A DNA stretch of 64,000 bases from Aegilops tauschii subsp. strangulata (Eukaryota; Streptophyta; Magnoliopsida; Poales; Poaceae): assembly GCF_002575655.3 (NCBI RefSeq), contig NC_053035.3, positions 91,723,322-91,787,321 of the forward strand. The letters run 5' to 3'. This document shows positions 1-11,533 of the stretch, one piece after another (within the stretch, counting starts at the first letter, position 1; each line of letters begins with the position of its first letter). Position numbers and translations under genes: made by a program. The notes under the pieces were generated by a model. The model ran no database searches and was not told the DNA's origin. It saw only the letters and a program-made list of their open reading frames with translations.

Positions 1-2207
1 TGAAAGGGCGATATATCCTGGACGGGGTGCTAGTTCTTCATGAAGTCCTCCATGAGGTCCGCTCTAAACACCTCAAGGCGGTCTTCCTGAAAATCGACTT
101 TCATAAGGCCTACGACACTGTTAGTTGGTCCTTCCTTCGGGAAGTATTGCTCCGGAAGGGCTTCGATGATCGAGGGATCACCCGGGTGATGCAGATGGTG
201 TCCCGCGGTCGCACCGTCGTGAACATCAATGGGGAGATTGGCCCTTACTTCCCCACTCTCTGTGGGGTTAGACAAGGCGATCCTTTCTCTCCGTTCCTGT
301 TCAATATGGTGGTGGACGCGCTGGCCGCCATCCTAGATATGGCCAAAGCCACATGCCATATTCGTGGGATTACCCCTCATCTGGCTAGCGGCTCCGGGAT
401 TTCCATGCTCCAATACGCCGACGATACCATCATCATGGTCGAAGGCTCGGACACGGACATCGCTAACCTCAAGTTCCTCCTCCTATGCTTCCAACAAATG
501 TCTGGCCTCAAGATCAACTTCGACAAGAGTGATGTGATAGTAATGGGCTATTCTCCGGCTGAAGCCCTCGACATCACCAACCGCCTCAACTGCCGCCTCG
601 GCTCCTTCCCCACGACGTACTTGGGAACCCCCATCAGTGACTCTCGGCTCACCTTCGCGGACTTGCGCCCCACGGTTGCCAAGTTGCAAACTCGCACGGA
701 GCCTTGGCAGGGTAGGTGGCTGTCGAAGGCGGCTCGGACGATCCTCATTAACTCCTCCCTCTCTAGCCTCCTCCTGTTTCTTATGAGCTTCTATAGCCTC
801 CATGAGACCCTTCACCATGAGATCGCCAAAATCCAATCTCGCTTCTATTGGGCTGGCGACAACAATAAGCAGAAGTACCACATGGTTAGCTGGCCGGACA
901 TCTGCAAGCCCCGGGAACAGGGAGGCCTCGGTATCATGTGCTCTAAGCGCATGAATATTGCCCTCCTCATCCGCTGGCTTTGGCGCATTTCGCAAGGGCA
1001 TGGTGGTCTCTGGCTTGACATTATCCGGAACAAGTACCTGCGCGGATGGCCCCTCGCCTTTTGTCAAAGGTCCGGCGGTTCCCAGTTTTGGCAATCGGTC
1101 GTCGAACTGCTGCCCGTCCTCCGTATTGGGACCTCCATCTCGGTTGGTTCGGGTATGGCGACGTTGTTCTAGTTCGGCCGTTGGGCGGGAGACTCCCCCT
1201 TTGCGGCCCGCTTCCCCGACCTCTTCTCCATTGCTGTCACCCCCTTGATCTCAGTTGAGAGGGCCCTTATTGACTTAGGGCGCCTCGCCTTCCAGAGGTC
1301 ATTTGGGCCTCCGGAAGCCGCCGCGTGGCTTGAGCTGCTTGATTGCGTCGCTCTCCACGAGCCGGTGGTGGATGCTGGCCCGGACGAGGTTCGGTGGCGT
1401 CTTGAGCCCTTAGGACAATTCTCCACCAGGTCCCTTTACTCGGCCATCGCTCCCTCCTCCGCTCCTCCCCCCTCCTTGCGGTCTGGTCCATCCGCCTGCC
1501 ATTGAAAATTCGGATATTCATGTGGCAATGGATCTGTGGTAGGATTTCGTCTGGGGTGGAGGTCCGCAAACGCAATGGCCCTGGGTCCGGCCTCTGTCCT
1601 CTGTGTGGTACCCCCGAATATTCGAATCACATCTTCTTCTCCTGTGTCTCAGCACAATTCATGTGGATCTGCTTTAGGGAGGCTGTAGGAGGGGATTGGT
1701 GGCACACTAACTTCCCCGACCTCTTCGCTGAACTCCAGAACTCCCCTCTGCCCTCTCGCCACATTAGGTGGCTCGAGATTGGGGCGCTTGCATGGACTCT
1801 TTGGACGATTCGCAATAAGCTTGTGATTTAGCGTATTCCTCTTCGACGGGCTACTAACGCTCTATTCAAACTGTCTAGTTACTTGCAGCTTTGGCGGCCG
1901 CTTAGCCGCCCTCAGGATCGAGACGCCATCACCGCCTTCATGGCCGACCTTCGCTCGATGGCCGTCCGTCTGTCGCCGCCGCCCCCTCTGCCTCCCCCGG
2001 AGCCAGATTAGACGCCTTGCCTCGGTCGCGTCCTTTTTTGTTTCTTTTGGGCTTGTTGAGTTGTGGCCTCAGCAGAACCTTGGTACTTCTCGTTATGTGA
2101 CTTGGGTGTGTGTGTTCTGGACTAGTCCGTGTATGTGTGCTCTTGGCGGTTTGCTTTATATATAAAGCGGGGCGAAAGCCTTTTTCGGTAACAATATAAA
2201 AGTCCAA
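1..2207 (+). mobile_element. LINE (L1-type non-LTR retrotransposon), 5' part outside window
   Basis: The left edge starts inside a LINE reverse-transcriptase gene. The coding remnant is followed by a 3' untranslated tail ending in TATATATAAAGCGGGGCGAAA and a TTTTTCGG run near 2190. Flanking DNA from 2208 on is the 3' internal end of an Athila-type Gypsy element, so the LINE probably inserted there. I see no clear poly(A) tail or target-site duplication, so the right boundary is accurate only to about 20 bases. The last ~210 bases occur again at 8846-9055 as part of a tandem duplication. Confidence 0.8.
27..1831 (+). pseudogene. LINE ORF2 remnant: reverse transcriptase plus zf-RVT zinc finger
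   Basis: This is the C-terminal half of a LINE ORF2 protein, which copies element RNA into DNA at a nicked target. The reverse-transcriptase motifs are visible in order: LKIDFHKAYDTVSW, GVRQGDPFSPFLFN and the catalytic QYADDTIIM, so the active-site YADD is kept. A zf-RVT zinc-binding module follows near 1590-1660 (CPLCGTPEYSNHIFFSC), then the WTLWTIRNK tail typical of plant LINEs. The reading frame is broken by an in-frame TAG at 1170-1172, after which the same frame continues to about 1505. A frameshift then moves the zinc-finger part (1502-1831) to another frame. The 5' part, including the endonuclease, lies outside the window. It cannot make a full protein as it stands. Confidence 0.85.
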
Positions 2208-2325
2208 ACGTCCATGCTAAAAAGAAAAGAATATGAGATGACATGTTAGGCAGCATTCCACATCAAAAATTCTTTTTTTATCATTTACCTACTCGAGGAC
2301 GAGCAGGAATTAAGCTTGGGGATGC
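2208..2325 (+). mobile_element. 3' internal end and PPT of an Athila-type Gypsy element
   Basis: The sequence ends in a purine-rich tract (AAGCTTGGGGATGC at 2312-2325) immediately before an LTR starting TGATACGTCTCC, which is the expected PPT-to-3'-LTR junction. The same junction occurs in reverse complement at about 34995-35020, so this is a real family-level boundary. Nothing coding is visible. Confidence 0.7.
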
Positions 2326-2942
2326 TGATACGTCTCCAACGTATCAATAATTTTTTATTGTTCCATGCTATTATATATTTATTCTTGAATGTTTCATAAT
2401 CATTTTATAGTCATTTTATATCATTTTTTGGTACTAACCTATTGACATAGTGCCAAGTGCCAGTTGCTGTTTTTTGCATGTTTTTACATCACAGGAAATC
2501 AATACCAAACGGAGTCCAAATGTAGTGAAACTTTTTGTGGATTTTTTGGACCAGAAGACATCCAGTGGGCCGAAAAAGCACCTGGGGGCTGCTCCGAGGG
2601 GAGCACAGCCCACCTGGGCGCGCTTGGAGGCCCACGCGTGCCCTGGTGGGCTGTGCCCACCTCGGGTGCCCCTCGGACCGCCTCTTTACTCTATAAATAC
2701 CCCAATATTCCAGAAACCCTAGGGGAGTCGACGAAAATCAATTTCAGCCGCCGCAAGTTCCAGAACCACCAGATCCAATCTAGACACCATCACGGAGGGG
2801 TTCATCATGTCCATTGGTGCCTCTCCGATGATGCGTGAGTAGACTCTTGTAGACCTATGGGTCTGTAGTTAGTAGCTAGACAGCTTCCTCTCTGTCGTTT
2901 GATTCTCAATACAATGGTCTCTTGGAGATCCATATGATGTAA
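2326..2942 (+). repeat. Athila-type Gypsy LTR, 5' portion (duplicated copy 1)
   Basis: It starts TGATACGTCTCCAACGTATC after the PPT and matches the start of the LTR at 33429-34995 in reverse complement. It stops at 2942, where a Copia LTR begins; TGTAA at 2938-2942 is the left target-site copy. The rest of this LTR is found at 11534-12495 after the second duplicated copy (9173-9789). Together 617 plus 962 bp give a 1579 bp LTR, close to the 1567 bp of the related LTR at 33429-34995. Confidence 0.75.
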
Positions 2943-4687
2943 TGTTGGGGAACGTAGTAATTTCAAAAAAATTCCTACGCACACGCAAGATCATGGTGAT
3001 GCATAGCAATGAGAGGGAAGAGTGTCTCCACGTACCCTCATAGACCGAAAGCGGAAGCGTTAGCACAACGCGGTTGATGTAGTGGTATGTCTTCATGATC
3101 CGACCGATCAAGCACCGAACGCACGGCACCTCCGAGTTCTGCACACGTTAAACTCGATGACGTCCGTCGAACTCCGATCCAGCCGAGCTTTGAGGGAGAG
3201 TTCCGTCAGCACAACGGCGTGGTGACGATGATGATGTTCTATCGACGCAGGGCTTCGCCTAAGCACCGCTACGATATTATCGAGGTGGAATATGGTGGAG
3301 GGGGGCACCGCACACGGCTAAGAGATCAAGAGATCAATTGTTGTGTCTATGGGGTGCCCCCCTCCTCCGTATATAAAGGTGGGGAGGAGGAGAGGGCCGG
3401 CCAAGGGGAGAGGCGCGCCCAAGGGGGGGGGGGCAATCCTACTCCAAGTAGGTTTGCCCCCCCCCCTTTCCTATTCCAACTAGGAGAAGGGGGAAGGAGG
3501 AGGTGGAGAGAAGGAAGGAGAAGGGGGGTCGCCGCCCCCTTCCCTTTCCCAATTTGGATTGGGGCAAGGGGGGCCACGCGCCACCTCTTGGCCTCCCTCT
3601 CTCCTTTGCACTAAGGACCATAAGGCCCAATAGCTTCCCGGGGGGTTCCGGTAACCCCCGGTACTCCGATAAATATCCGATAACCCCCGGAACCATTTCG
3701 GTGACCGAATATAGTCGTCCAATATATCAATCTTCTTGTCTCGACCATTTCGAGACTCCTCGTCATGTCCGTGATCACATCCGGGACTCCGAACAACCTT
3801 CGGTACATCAAAACACATAAACTCATAATAAAACCGTCATCAAACTTGAAGCGTGCAGACCCTACGGGTTCGAGAACTATGTAGACATGACCGAGACACG
3901 CCTCCGGTCAATAACCAATAGCGGAACCTGGATGCTCATATTGGCTCCTACATATTCTACGAAGATCTTTATCGGTCAAACCGCATAACAACATACGTTG
4001 TTCCCTTTGTCATTGGTATGTTACTTGCCCGAGATTCGATCGTCGGTATCTCAATACCTAGTTCAATCTCGTTACCGGCAAGTCTCTTTACTTGTTCCGT
4101 AATACATCATCCCGCAACTAACTCATTAGTTGCAATGCTTGCAAGGCTTATAGTGATGTGCATTACCGAGTGGGCCCAGAGATACCTCTCCGACAATCGG
4201 AGTGACAAATCCTAATCTCGAAATACGCCAACCCAACAAGTACCTTCGGAGACACCTGTAGAGCACCTTTATAATCACCCAGTTACGTTGTGATGTTTGG
4301 TAGCACACAAAGTGTTCCTCTGGTAAACGGGAGTTGCATAACCTCATAGTCATAGGAACATGTATAAGTCATGAAGAAAGCAATAGCAACATACTAAACG
4401 ATCGAGTGCTAAGCTAACGGAATGGGTCATGTCAATCACATCATTCTCCTAATGATGTGATCCCGTTAATCAAATGAAAACTATTTGTCCATGGCTAGGA
4501 AACATAGCCATCTCTGATTAATGAGCTAGTCAAGTAGAGGCATACTAGTGACATTCTGTTTGTCTATGTATTCACACATGTATCATGTTTCCGGTTAATA
4601 CAATTCTAGCATGAATAATAAACATTTATCATGATACAAGGAAATAAATAATAACTTTATTATTGCCTCTAGGGCATATTTCCTTCA
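2943..4687 (-). repeat. 3' LTR of a BARE/Angela/WIS-type Copia element
   Basis: Read on the minus strand the LTR runs from TGAAGGAAATATGCCC (4687 downwards) to CCCCAACA (ending at 2943), with TG...CA termini. It is 1745 bp and has a near-identical partner of 1739 bp at 9790-11528. The body contains features I associate with BARE/Angela/WIS LTRs, including the motif GCCCTAGAGGCAATAATAAA near the start. It holds G and C homopolymer runs near 3423 and 3466. This copy is joined to the Copia internal region on its right. Confidence 0.85.
3369..3378 (-). promoter_or_regulatory. Putative TATA box of the Copia LTR
   Basis: The minus strand reads CTTTATATAC in a GC-rich setting, upstream on that strand of the LTR end. 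BARE-type LTRs are known to carry TATA boxes in this region. The solo LTR keeps the same site at 10215-10224. Function is inferred from position only. Confidence 0.45.
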
Positions 4688-4699
4688 GTCTCCCACTTG
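4688..4699 (-). other. Polypurine tract of the BARE-type Copia
   Basis: On the minus strand the bases AAGTGGGAGAC lie directly before the 3' LTR start. This is the usual place and composition of the primer for second-strand synthesis in Copia elements. Confidence 0.7.
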
Positions 4700-4720
4700 C
4701 ACTAGAGTCAATAATCTAGA

Positions 4721-7700
4721 TTACATAGTAATGATTCTAACACCCATGGAGTCTTGGTGTTGATCATGTTTTGCTCGTGGAAGAGGCTTAGTCAATGGGT
4801 CTGCAACATTCAGATCCGTATGTATCTTGCAAATCTCTATGTCTCCCACCTGGACTTGATCCCGGATGGAGTTGAAGCGTCTCTTGATGTGCTTGGTTCT
4901 CTTGTGAAATCTGGATTCCTTTGCCAAAGCAATTGCACCAGTATTGTCACAACAGATTTTCATTGGACCCCATGCACTAGGTATGACACCTAGATCGGAT
5001 ATGAACTCCTTCATCCAGACTCCTTCATTTGCTGCTTCCGAAGCAGCTATGTACTCCGCTTCACATGTAGATCCCGCTACAACGCTTTGTTTAGAACTGC
5101 ACCAACTGACAGCTCCACCTTTCAATATAAACACGTATCTGGTTTGCGATTTAGAATCGTCCGGATCAGTGTCAAAGCTTGCACCGACGTGACCATTTAC
5201 GACGAGCTCTTTGTCACCTCCATAAACGAGAAACATATCCTTAGTCCTTCTTAAGTATTTCAAGATGTTCTTGACCAATGTCCAGTGATCCACTCCTGGA
5301 TTACTTTGGTACCTCCCTGCTAAACTAATAGCAAGGCACACATCTGGTCTGGTACAGAGCATTGCATACATGGTAGAGCCTATGGCTGAACCGTAGGAAA
5401 CATCTTTCATTTTCTCTCTATCTTCTGTAGTGGTCGGGCATTGAGTCTTACTGAACTTCACACCTTGTAACACAGGCAAGAACCCTTTCTTTGCTTGATC
5501 CATTTTGAACTTCTTCAAAACTTTGTCAAGGTATGTGCTTTGTGAAAGTCCAATTAAGCGTCTTGATCTATCTCTATAGATCTTGATGCCCAATATATAA
5601 GCAGCTTCACCGAGGTCCTTCATCGAAAAACTCTTATTCAAATATCCCTTTATGCTATCCAGAAATTCTATATCATTTCCGATCAACAATACGTCATCCA
5701 CATATAATATCAGAAATGCTACAGAGCTCCCACTCACTTTCTTGTAAATACAGGATTCTCCAAAAGTCTGTATAAAACCATATGCTTTGATCACACTATC
5801 AAAATGTTTATTCCAACTCCGAGAAGCTTGCACCAGTCCATAAATGGATCGCTGGAGCTTGCACACTTTGTTAGCTCCGTTTGGATCGACAAAACCTTCC
5901 GGTTGCATCATATACAACTCTTCTTCCAGAAATCCATTCAGGAATGCAGTTTTTACATCCATTTGCCAAATTTCATAATCATAAAATGCGGCAATTGCTA
6001 ACATGATTCGGACAGACTTAAGAATCGCTACGGGTGAGAAGGTCTCATCGTAGTCAACCCCTTGAACTTGTCGAAAACCTTTTGCAACAAGTCGAGCTTT
6101 ATAGACAGTAACATTACCGTCAGTGTCAGTCTTCTTCTTGAAGATCCATTTATTCTCGATGGCCTGCCGATCATCGGGCAAGTCAACCAAAGTCCACACT
6201 TTGTTCTCATACATGGATCCCATCTCAGATTTCATGGCCTCAAGCCATTTTGCGGAATCTGGGCTCACCATCGCTTCTTCATAGTTCATAGGTTCGTCAT
6301 GGTCTAGTAACATAACCTCCAGAACAGGATTACCGTACCACTCTGGTGCGGATCTTACTCTGGTTGACCTACAAGGTTCAGTAACAACTTGATCTGAAGT
6401 ATTATGATCATCATCATTAACTTCCTCACTAATTGGTGTAGATGTCACAGGAACCGGTTTCTGTGATGTACTACTTTCCAATAAGGGAGCAGGTACTGTT
6501 ACCTCATCAAGTTCTACTTTCCTCCCACTCACTTCTTTCGAGAGAAACTCCTTCTATAGAAAGGACCCGTTCTTGGCAACGAATATCTTGCCTTCGGATC
6601 TGTGATAGAAGGTGTACCCAACGGTTTCTTTTGGGTATCCTATGAAGACACATTTCTCCGATTTGGGTTCGAGCTTATCAGGTTGAAGCTTTTTCACATA
6701 AGCATCACAGCCCCAAACTTTAAGAAACGACAACTTTGGTTTCTTGCCAAACCACAGTTCATAAGGCATCGTCTCAACGGATTTTGATGGTGCCCTATTT
6801 AACGTGAATGCGGCCGTCTCTAAAGCATAACCCCAAAATGATAGCGGTAAATCAGTAAGAGACATCATAGATCGCACCATATCTAGTAAAGTACGATTAC
6901 GACGTTCGGACACACCATTACGCTGTCGTGTTCTAGGTGCCGTGAGTTGCGAAACTATTACGCATTGTTTCAAATGTAAACCAAATTCGTAACTCAAATA
7001 TTCTCCTCCACGATCAGATCGTAGAAAGTTTATTTTCTTGTTACGATGATTTTCAACTTCACTCTGAAATTCTTTGAACTTTTCAAATGTTTCAGACTTA
7101 TGTTTCATTAAGTAGATATACCCATATCTGCTTAAATCATCTGTGAAGGTGAGAAAATAACGATACCCGCCGCGAGCCTCAATATTCATTGGACCACATA
7201 CATCAGTATGTATGATCTCCAATAAATCAGTTGCTTGCTCCATAGTTCCGGAGAACGGTGTTTTAGTCATCTTGCCTATGAGGCATGGTTCGCAAGTACC
7301 AAGTGATTCATAATCAAGTGATTCCAAAAGTCCATCAGTATGGAGCTTCTTCATGCCCTTTACACCAATATGACCCAAACGGCAGTGCCACAAATAAGTT
7401 GCACTATCATTATCAAATCTGCATCTTTTGGCATCAACATTATGAATATGTGTATCACTACTATCGAGATTCATCAAAAATAGACCACTCTTCAAGGGTG
7501 CATGACTATAAAAGATATTACTCATATAAATAGAACAACCATAATTCTCAGATTTAAATGAATAACCATCTCGCATCAAACAAGATCCAGATATAATGTT
7601 CATGCTCAACGCTGGCACCAAATAACAATTATTTAGGTCTAAAACTAATCCCGAAGGTAGATGTAGAGGTAGCGTGCCGACGGCGATCACATCGACTTTG

Positions 7701-7726
7701 GAACCATTTCCCACGCGCATCGTCAC
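4721..7726 (-). pseudogene. Copia pol remnant: integrase, reverse transcriptase, RNase H
   Basis: This is the pol part of a Copia polyprotein. Reading down the minus strand there is a GAG-pre-integrase segment (LWHCRLGHIGVKGM) and the integrase core with HTDVCGPM, LRSDRGGEY and NGVSERRNRT, so the catalytic D, D and E are present. The reverse transcriptase has KARLVAKGF, QMDVKTAFLNG and catalytic LYVDDVLLI. RNase H follows with SKSQTRYVF and EAEYIAASEA. The integrase part (7726-6554) and the RT part (6532-4721) are in the same frame, separated by one in-frame stop at about 6554. The start joins the gag remnant out of frame. The protease active-site region expected between the zinc knuckle and this segment appears to be missing. 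Motifs are well preserved, but the product cannot be made intact. Confidence 0.9.
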
Positions 7727-7748
7727 CTCGTCCTTAGCCAGTGTCCGC

Positions 7749-8603
7749 TTAATCCGTAGTCCCTTTGTTCACCTTGCCATCCTTCTTATCCGCCAAATAC
7801 TTGGGGCAGTTCCGCTTCCAGTGACCAGTCTGCTTGTAGTAGAAGCACTCAGTCTCAGGCTTAGGTCCAGACTTGGGTTTCTTCTCTTGAGCAGCAACTT
7901 GCTTGTTGTTCTTCTTGAAGTTCCCCTTCTTCTTCCCTTTACCCTTTTTCTTGAAACTGGTGGTCTTATTGACCATCAACACTTGATGCTCCTTCTTGAT
8001 TTCTACCTCCGCAGCCTTTAGCATTGCGAAGAGCTCGGGAATCGTCTTATCCATCCCTTGCATGTTATAGTTCATCACAAAGCTCTTGTAGCTTGGTGGC
8101 AGTGATTGAAGAATTCTGTCAATGACGCTATCAGCTGGAAGATTAACTCCTAGTTGAATCAAGTGACTGTTATACCCAGACATTCTGAGTATATGCTCAC
8201 TGACAGAACTATTCCCCTCCATCTTGCAGCTGTAGAACTTATTGGAGACTTCATATCTCTCAATCCGGGCATTTGCTTGAAATATTAACTTCAACTCCTG
8301 AAACATCTCATATGCTCCATGACGTTCAAAACGTCGTTGAAGTCCCGGTTCTAAGACGTAAAGCATGGCACACTGAACTATCGAGTAGTCATCAGCTTTG
8401 CTCTGCCAGATGTTCATAACATCTGGTGTTGCTCCTGCAGCAGGTTTGGCACCCAGCGGTGCTTCCAGGACGTAATTCTTCTGTGCAGCAATGAGGATAA
8501 TCCTCAAGTTACGGACCCAGTCCGTGTAATTGCTACCATCATCTTTCAACTTTGCTTTCTCAAGGAACGCATTAAAATTCAACGGAACAACAGCACGAGC
8601 CAT
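7749..8603 (-). pseudogene. Copia gag remnant (UBN2-type capsid, zinc knuckle)
   Basis: The reading frame has a real ATG at 8603 and encodes about 284 residues of a Copia Gag: an N-terminal capsid-like part (LKDDGSNYTDWVRNLRIIL) and a Lys-rich linker (FKKKGKGKKKGNFKKNNK). A C-terminal CCHC knuckle follows, reading CFYYKQTGHWKRNC. The second Cys expected in the CX2CX4HX4C knuckle is a Tyr here, so zinc binding is probably impaired. The frame ends at 7749, about 25 bp before the pol frame, with a frame change and apparent loss of the protease region. Gag normally packages element RNA in cytoplasmic particles. Confidence 0.85.
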
Positions 8604-8845
8604 CTATCTACAACAAACATAGACATGCAAAATACTATCAGGTACTAAGTTCATGATAAATTTAAGTTCAATTAATCATATTACTTAAGAACTCCCACTT
8701 AGATAAACATCCCTCTAATCATCTAAGTGATCGCGTGATCCAAATCAACTAAACCATAACCGATCATCACGTGAAATGGAGTAGTTTTCAATGGTGAACA
8801 TCACTATGTTGATCATATCTACTATATGATTCACGCTCGACCCCT

Positions 8846-9789
8846 GGAGCCAGATTAGACGCCTTGCCTCGGTCGCGTAATCTTTTGTTTCTTTTGGGCT
8901 TGTTGAGTTGTGCCCTCAGCAGAACCTTGGTACTTCTCGTTATGTGACTTGGGTGTGTGTGTTCTGGACTAGTCCGTGTATGTGTGCTCTTGGCGGTTTG
9001 CTTTATATATAAAGCGGGGCGAAAGCCTTTTTTGGTAACAATATAAAAGTCCAAATGTCCATGCTAAAAAGAAAAGAATATGAGATGACATGTTAGGCAG
9101 CATTCCACATCAAAAATTCTATTTTTATCATTTACCGACTCGAGGACGAGCAGGAATTAAGCTTGGGGATGCTGATACGTCTCCAACGTATCAATAATTT
9201 TTTATTGTTCCATGCTATTATATTTTTATTCTTGAATGTTTCATAATCATTTTATAGTCATTTTATATCATTTTTTGGTACTAACCTATTGGCATAGTGC
9301 CAAGTGCCGGTTGCTGTTTTTTGCATGTTTTTACATCGCAGGAAATCAATACCAAACGGAGTCCAAACGCAGTGAAACTTTTTGTAGATTTTGTGGACCA
9401 GAAGACATCCAGTGGGCCGAAGAAGCACCTGGGGGTTGCTCCGAGGGGAGCACAGATCACCAGGGCGCGCCTGGAGGCCCATGCACGCCCTGGTGGGCTG
9501 TGCCCACCTCGGGTGCCCCCCGGACCGCCTCTTTACTCTATAAATACCCCAATATTCCAGAAACCCTAGGGGAGTCGACGAAAATCAATTTCAGCCACCG
9601 CAAGTTCCAGAACCACCAGATCCAATCTAGACACCATCACGGAGGGGTTCATCATGTCCATTGGTGCCTCTCCGATGATGCGTGAGTAGTCACTTGTAGA
9701 CCTACGGGTCCGTAGTTAGTAGCTAGATAGCTTCCTCTCTCTCGTTTGATTCTCAATACAATGGTCTCTTGGAGATCCATATGATGTAA
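8846..9789 (+). repeat. Second copy of the 944 bp direct duplication
   Basis: It begins with GGAGCCAGATTAGACG like 1999 and runs through the LINE 3' end (to ~9055), the Gypsy PPT (to 9172) and the first 617 bp of the Gypsy LTR (9173-9789). It is fused on the left to the Copia leader at 8841-8845. It ends with the TGTAA target-site copy at 9785-9789. Confidence 0.9.
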
Positions 9790-11528
9790 TGTTGGGGAAC
9801 GTAGTAATTTCAAAAAAATTCCTACGCACACGCAAGATCATGGTGATGCATGGCAACGAGAGGGGCGAGTGTGTCCGCGTACCCTCATAGACCGAAAGCA
9901 GAAGCGTTAGCACAACGCGGTTGATGTAGTCGTACGTCTTCATGATCCGACCGATCAAGCACCGAACGCACGACACCTCCGAGCTCTGCACACGTTCAAC
10001 TCGATGACGTCCCTCGAACTCCGATCCAGCCGAGCTTTGAGGGAGAGTTCCGTCAGCACGACGGCGTGGTGACGATGATGATGTTCTACCGACACAGGGC
10101 TTCGCCTAAGCACCGCTACGATATTATCGAGGTGGAATATGGTGGAAGGGGGCACCGCACACGGCTAAGAGATCAAGAGATCAATTGTTGTGTCTATGGG
10201 GTGCCCCCTCCTCCGTATATAAAGGGGGGAGGAGGAGAGGGCCGGCCAAGGGGAGAGGCGCGCCCAAGGGGGGCAATCCGACTCCAAGTAGGTTTGGCCT
10301 CCCCCCTTTCCTATTCCAACTTGGAGAAGGGGGGAAGGAGGAGGTGGAGAGAAGGAAGGAGAAGGGGGGCCGCTGCCCCCTTCCCTTTCCCAATTCGGAT
10401 TGGGGCAAGGGGCCCGCGCGCCACCTCTTGGCCTCCCTCTCTCCTTTCCACTAAGGCCCATAAGGCCCAATAGCTTCCCGGGGGGGTTCCGGTAACCCCA
10501 GGTACTCCGATAAATATCCGATAACCCCCGGAACCATTCCGGTGTCCGAATATAGTCGTCCAATATTTCAATCTTCTTGTCTCGACCATTTCGAGACTCC
10601 TCGTCATGTCCGTGATCACATCCGGGACTCCGAACAACCTTCGGTACATCAAAACACATAAACTCATAATAAAACCGTCATCGAACTTTAAGCATGCGGA
10701 CCCTACGGGTTCGAGAACTATGTAGACATGACCGAGACATGTCTCCGGTCAATAAACAATAGCGGAACCCGGAGGCTCATATTGGCTTCTACATATTCTA
10801 CGAAGATCTTTATCGGTCAAACCGCATAACAACATACGTTGTTCCCTTTGTCATCGGTATGTTACTTGCCCAAGATTCGATCGTCGGTATCTCAATACCT
10901 AGTTCAATCTCGTTACCGGCAAGTCTCTTTACTTGTTCCGTAATACATCATCCCGCAACTAACTCATTAGTTGCAATGCTTGCAAGGCTTATAGTGATGT
11001 GCACTGCCGAGTGGGCCCAGAGATACCTCTCCGACAATCGGAGTGACAAATCCTAATCTCAAAATACGCCAACCCAACAAGTACCTTCGGAGACACCTGT
11101 AGAGCACCTTTATAATCACCCAGTTACGTTGTGACGTTTGGTAGCACACAAAGTGTTCCTCCGGTAAACGGGAGTTGCATAATCTCATAGTCATAGGAAC
11201 ATGTATAAGTCATGAAGAAAGCAATAGCAACATACTAAACGATCGAGTGCTAAGCTAACGGAATGGGTCATGTCAATCACATCATTCTCCTAATGATGTG
11301 ATCCCATTAATCAAATGACAACTCTTTGTCCATGGCTAGGAAACATAGCCATCTCTGATTAACGAGCTAGTCAAGTAGAGGCATACTAGTGACATTCTGT
11401 TTGTCTATGTATTCACACATGTATCATATTTCCGGTTAATACAATTCTAGCATGAATAATAAACATTTATCATGATAAAAGGAAATAAATAATAACTTTA
11501 TTATTGCCTCTAGGGCATATTTCCTTCA
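9790..11528 (-). mobile_element. Solo LTR of a BARE/Angela-type Copia, TSD TGTAA
   Basis: It is a complete 1739 bp LTR with TG...CA ends in minus orientation, flanked on both sides by TGTAA (9785-9789 and 11529-11533). Removing it and one TSD copy restores a continuous Gypsy LTR. No internal Copia sequence is attached. A solo LTR of this form normally arises by recombination between the two LTRs of one element. Confidence 0.9.
10215..10224 (-). promoter_or_regulatory. Putative TATA box of the solo Copia LTR
   Basis: The same CTTTATATAC stretch as in the first LTR lies at the matching position. If the solo LTR is still active as a promoter it would transcribe leftward. This is inferred from sequence and position. 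Confidence 0.4.
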
Positions 11529-11533
11529 TGTAA

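Larger units (their letters stand above)
1999..2942 (+). repeat. First copy of a 944 bp direct duplication
   Basis: This stretch (LINE 3' end, Gypsy 3' internal end and the first 617 bp of a Gypsy LTR) is repeated in the same orientation at 8846-9789. Both copies are 944 bp. By eye they differ by a few percent, mostly C/T and G/A changes. Each is followed directly by a BARE/Angela-type Copia LTR starting TGTTGGGG. Confidence 0.9.
4688..8840 (-). mobile_element. Internal region of the BARE/Angela-type Copia, 5' end missing
   Basis: It contains the PPT, pol remnant, gag remnant and about 240 bp of 5' leader (8604-8840) on the minus strand. The leader breaks off at about 8840, after CACGCTCGA in plus-strand reading. 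It joins LINE sequence instead of running on to a primer-binding site and 5' LTR. The junction has a few shared C residues. The element is therefore not self-sufficient. Confidence 0.85.

Noticed and set aside
3219..3820. Several overlapping frames in both directions
   Set aside because: They lie within a Copia LTR and follow from G/C homopolymer runs. The same frames recur in the second LTR at 10066-10667.
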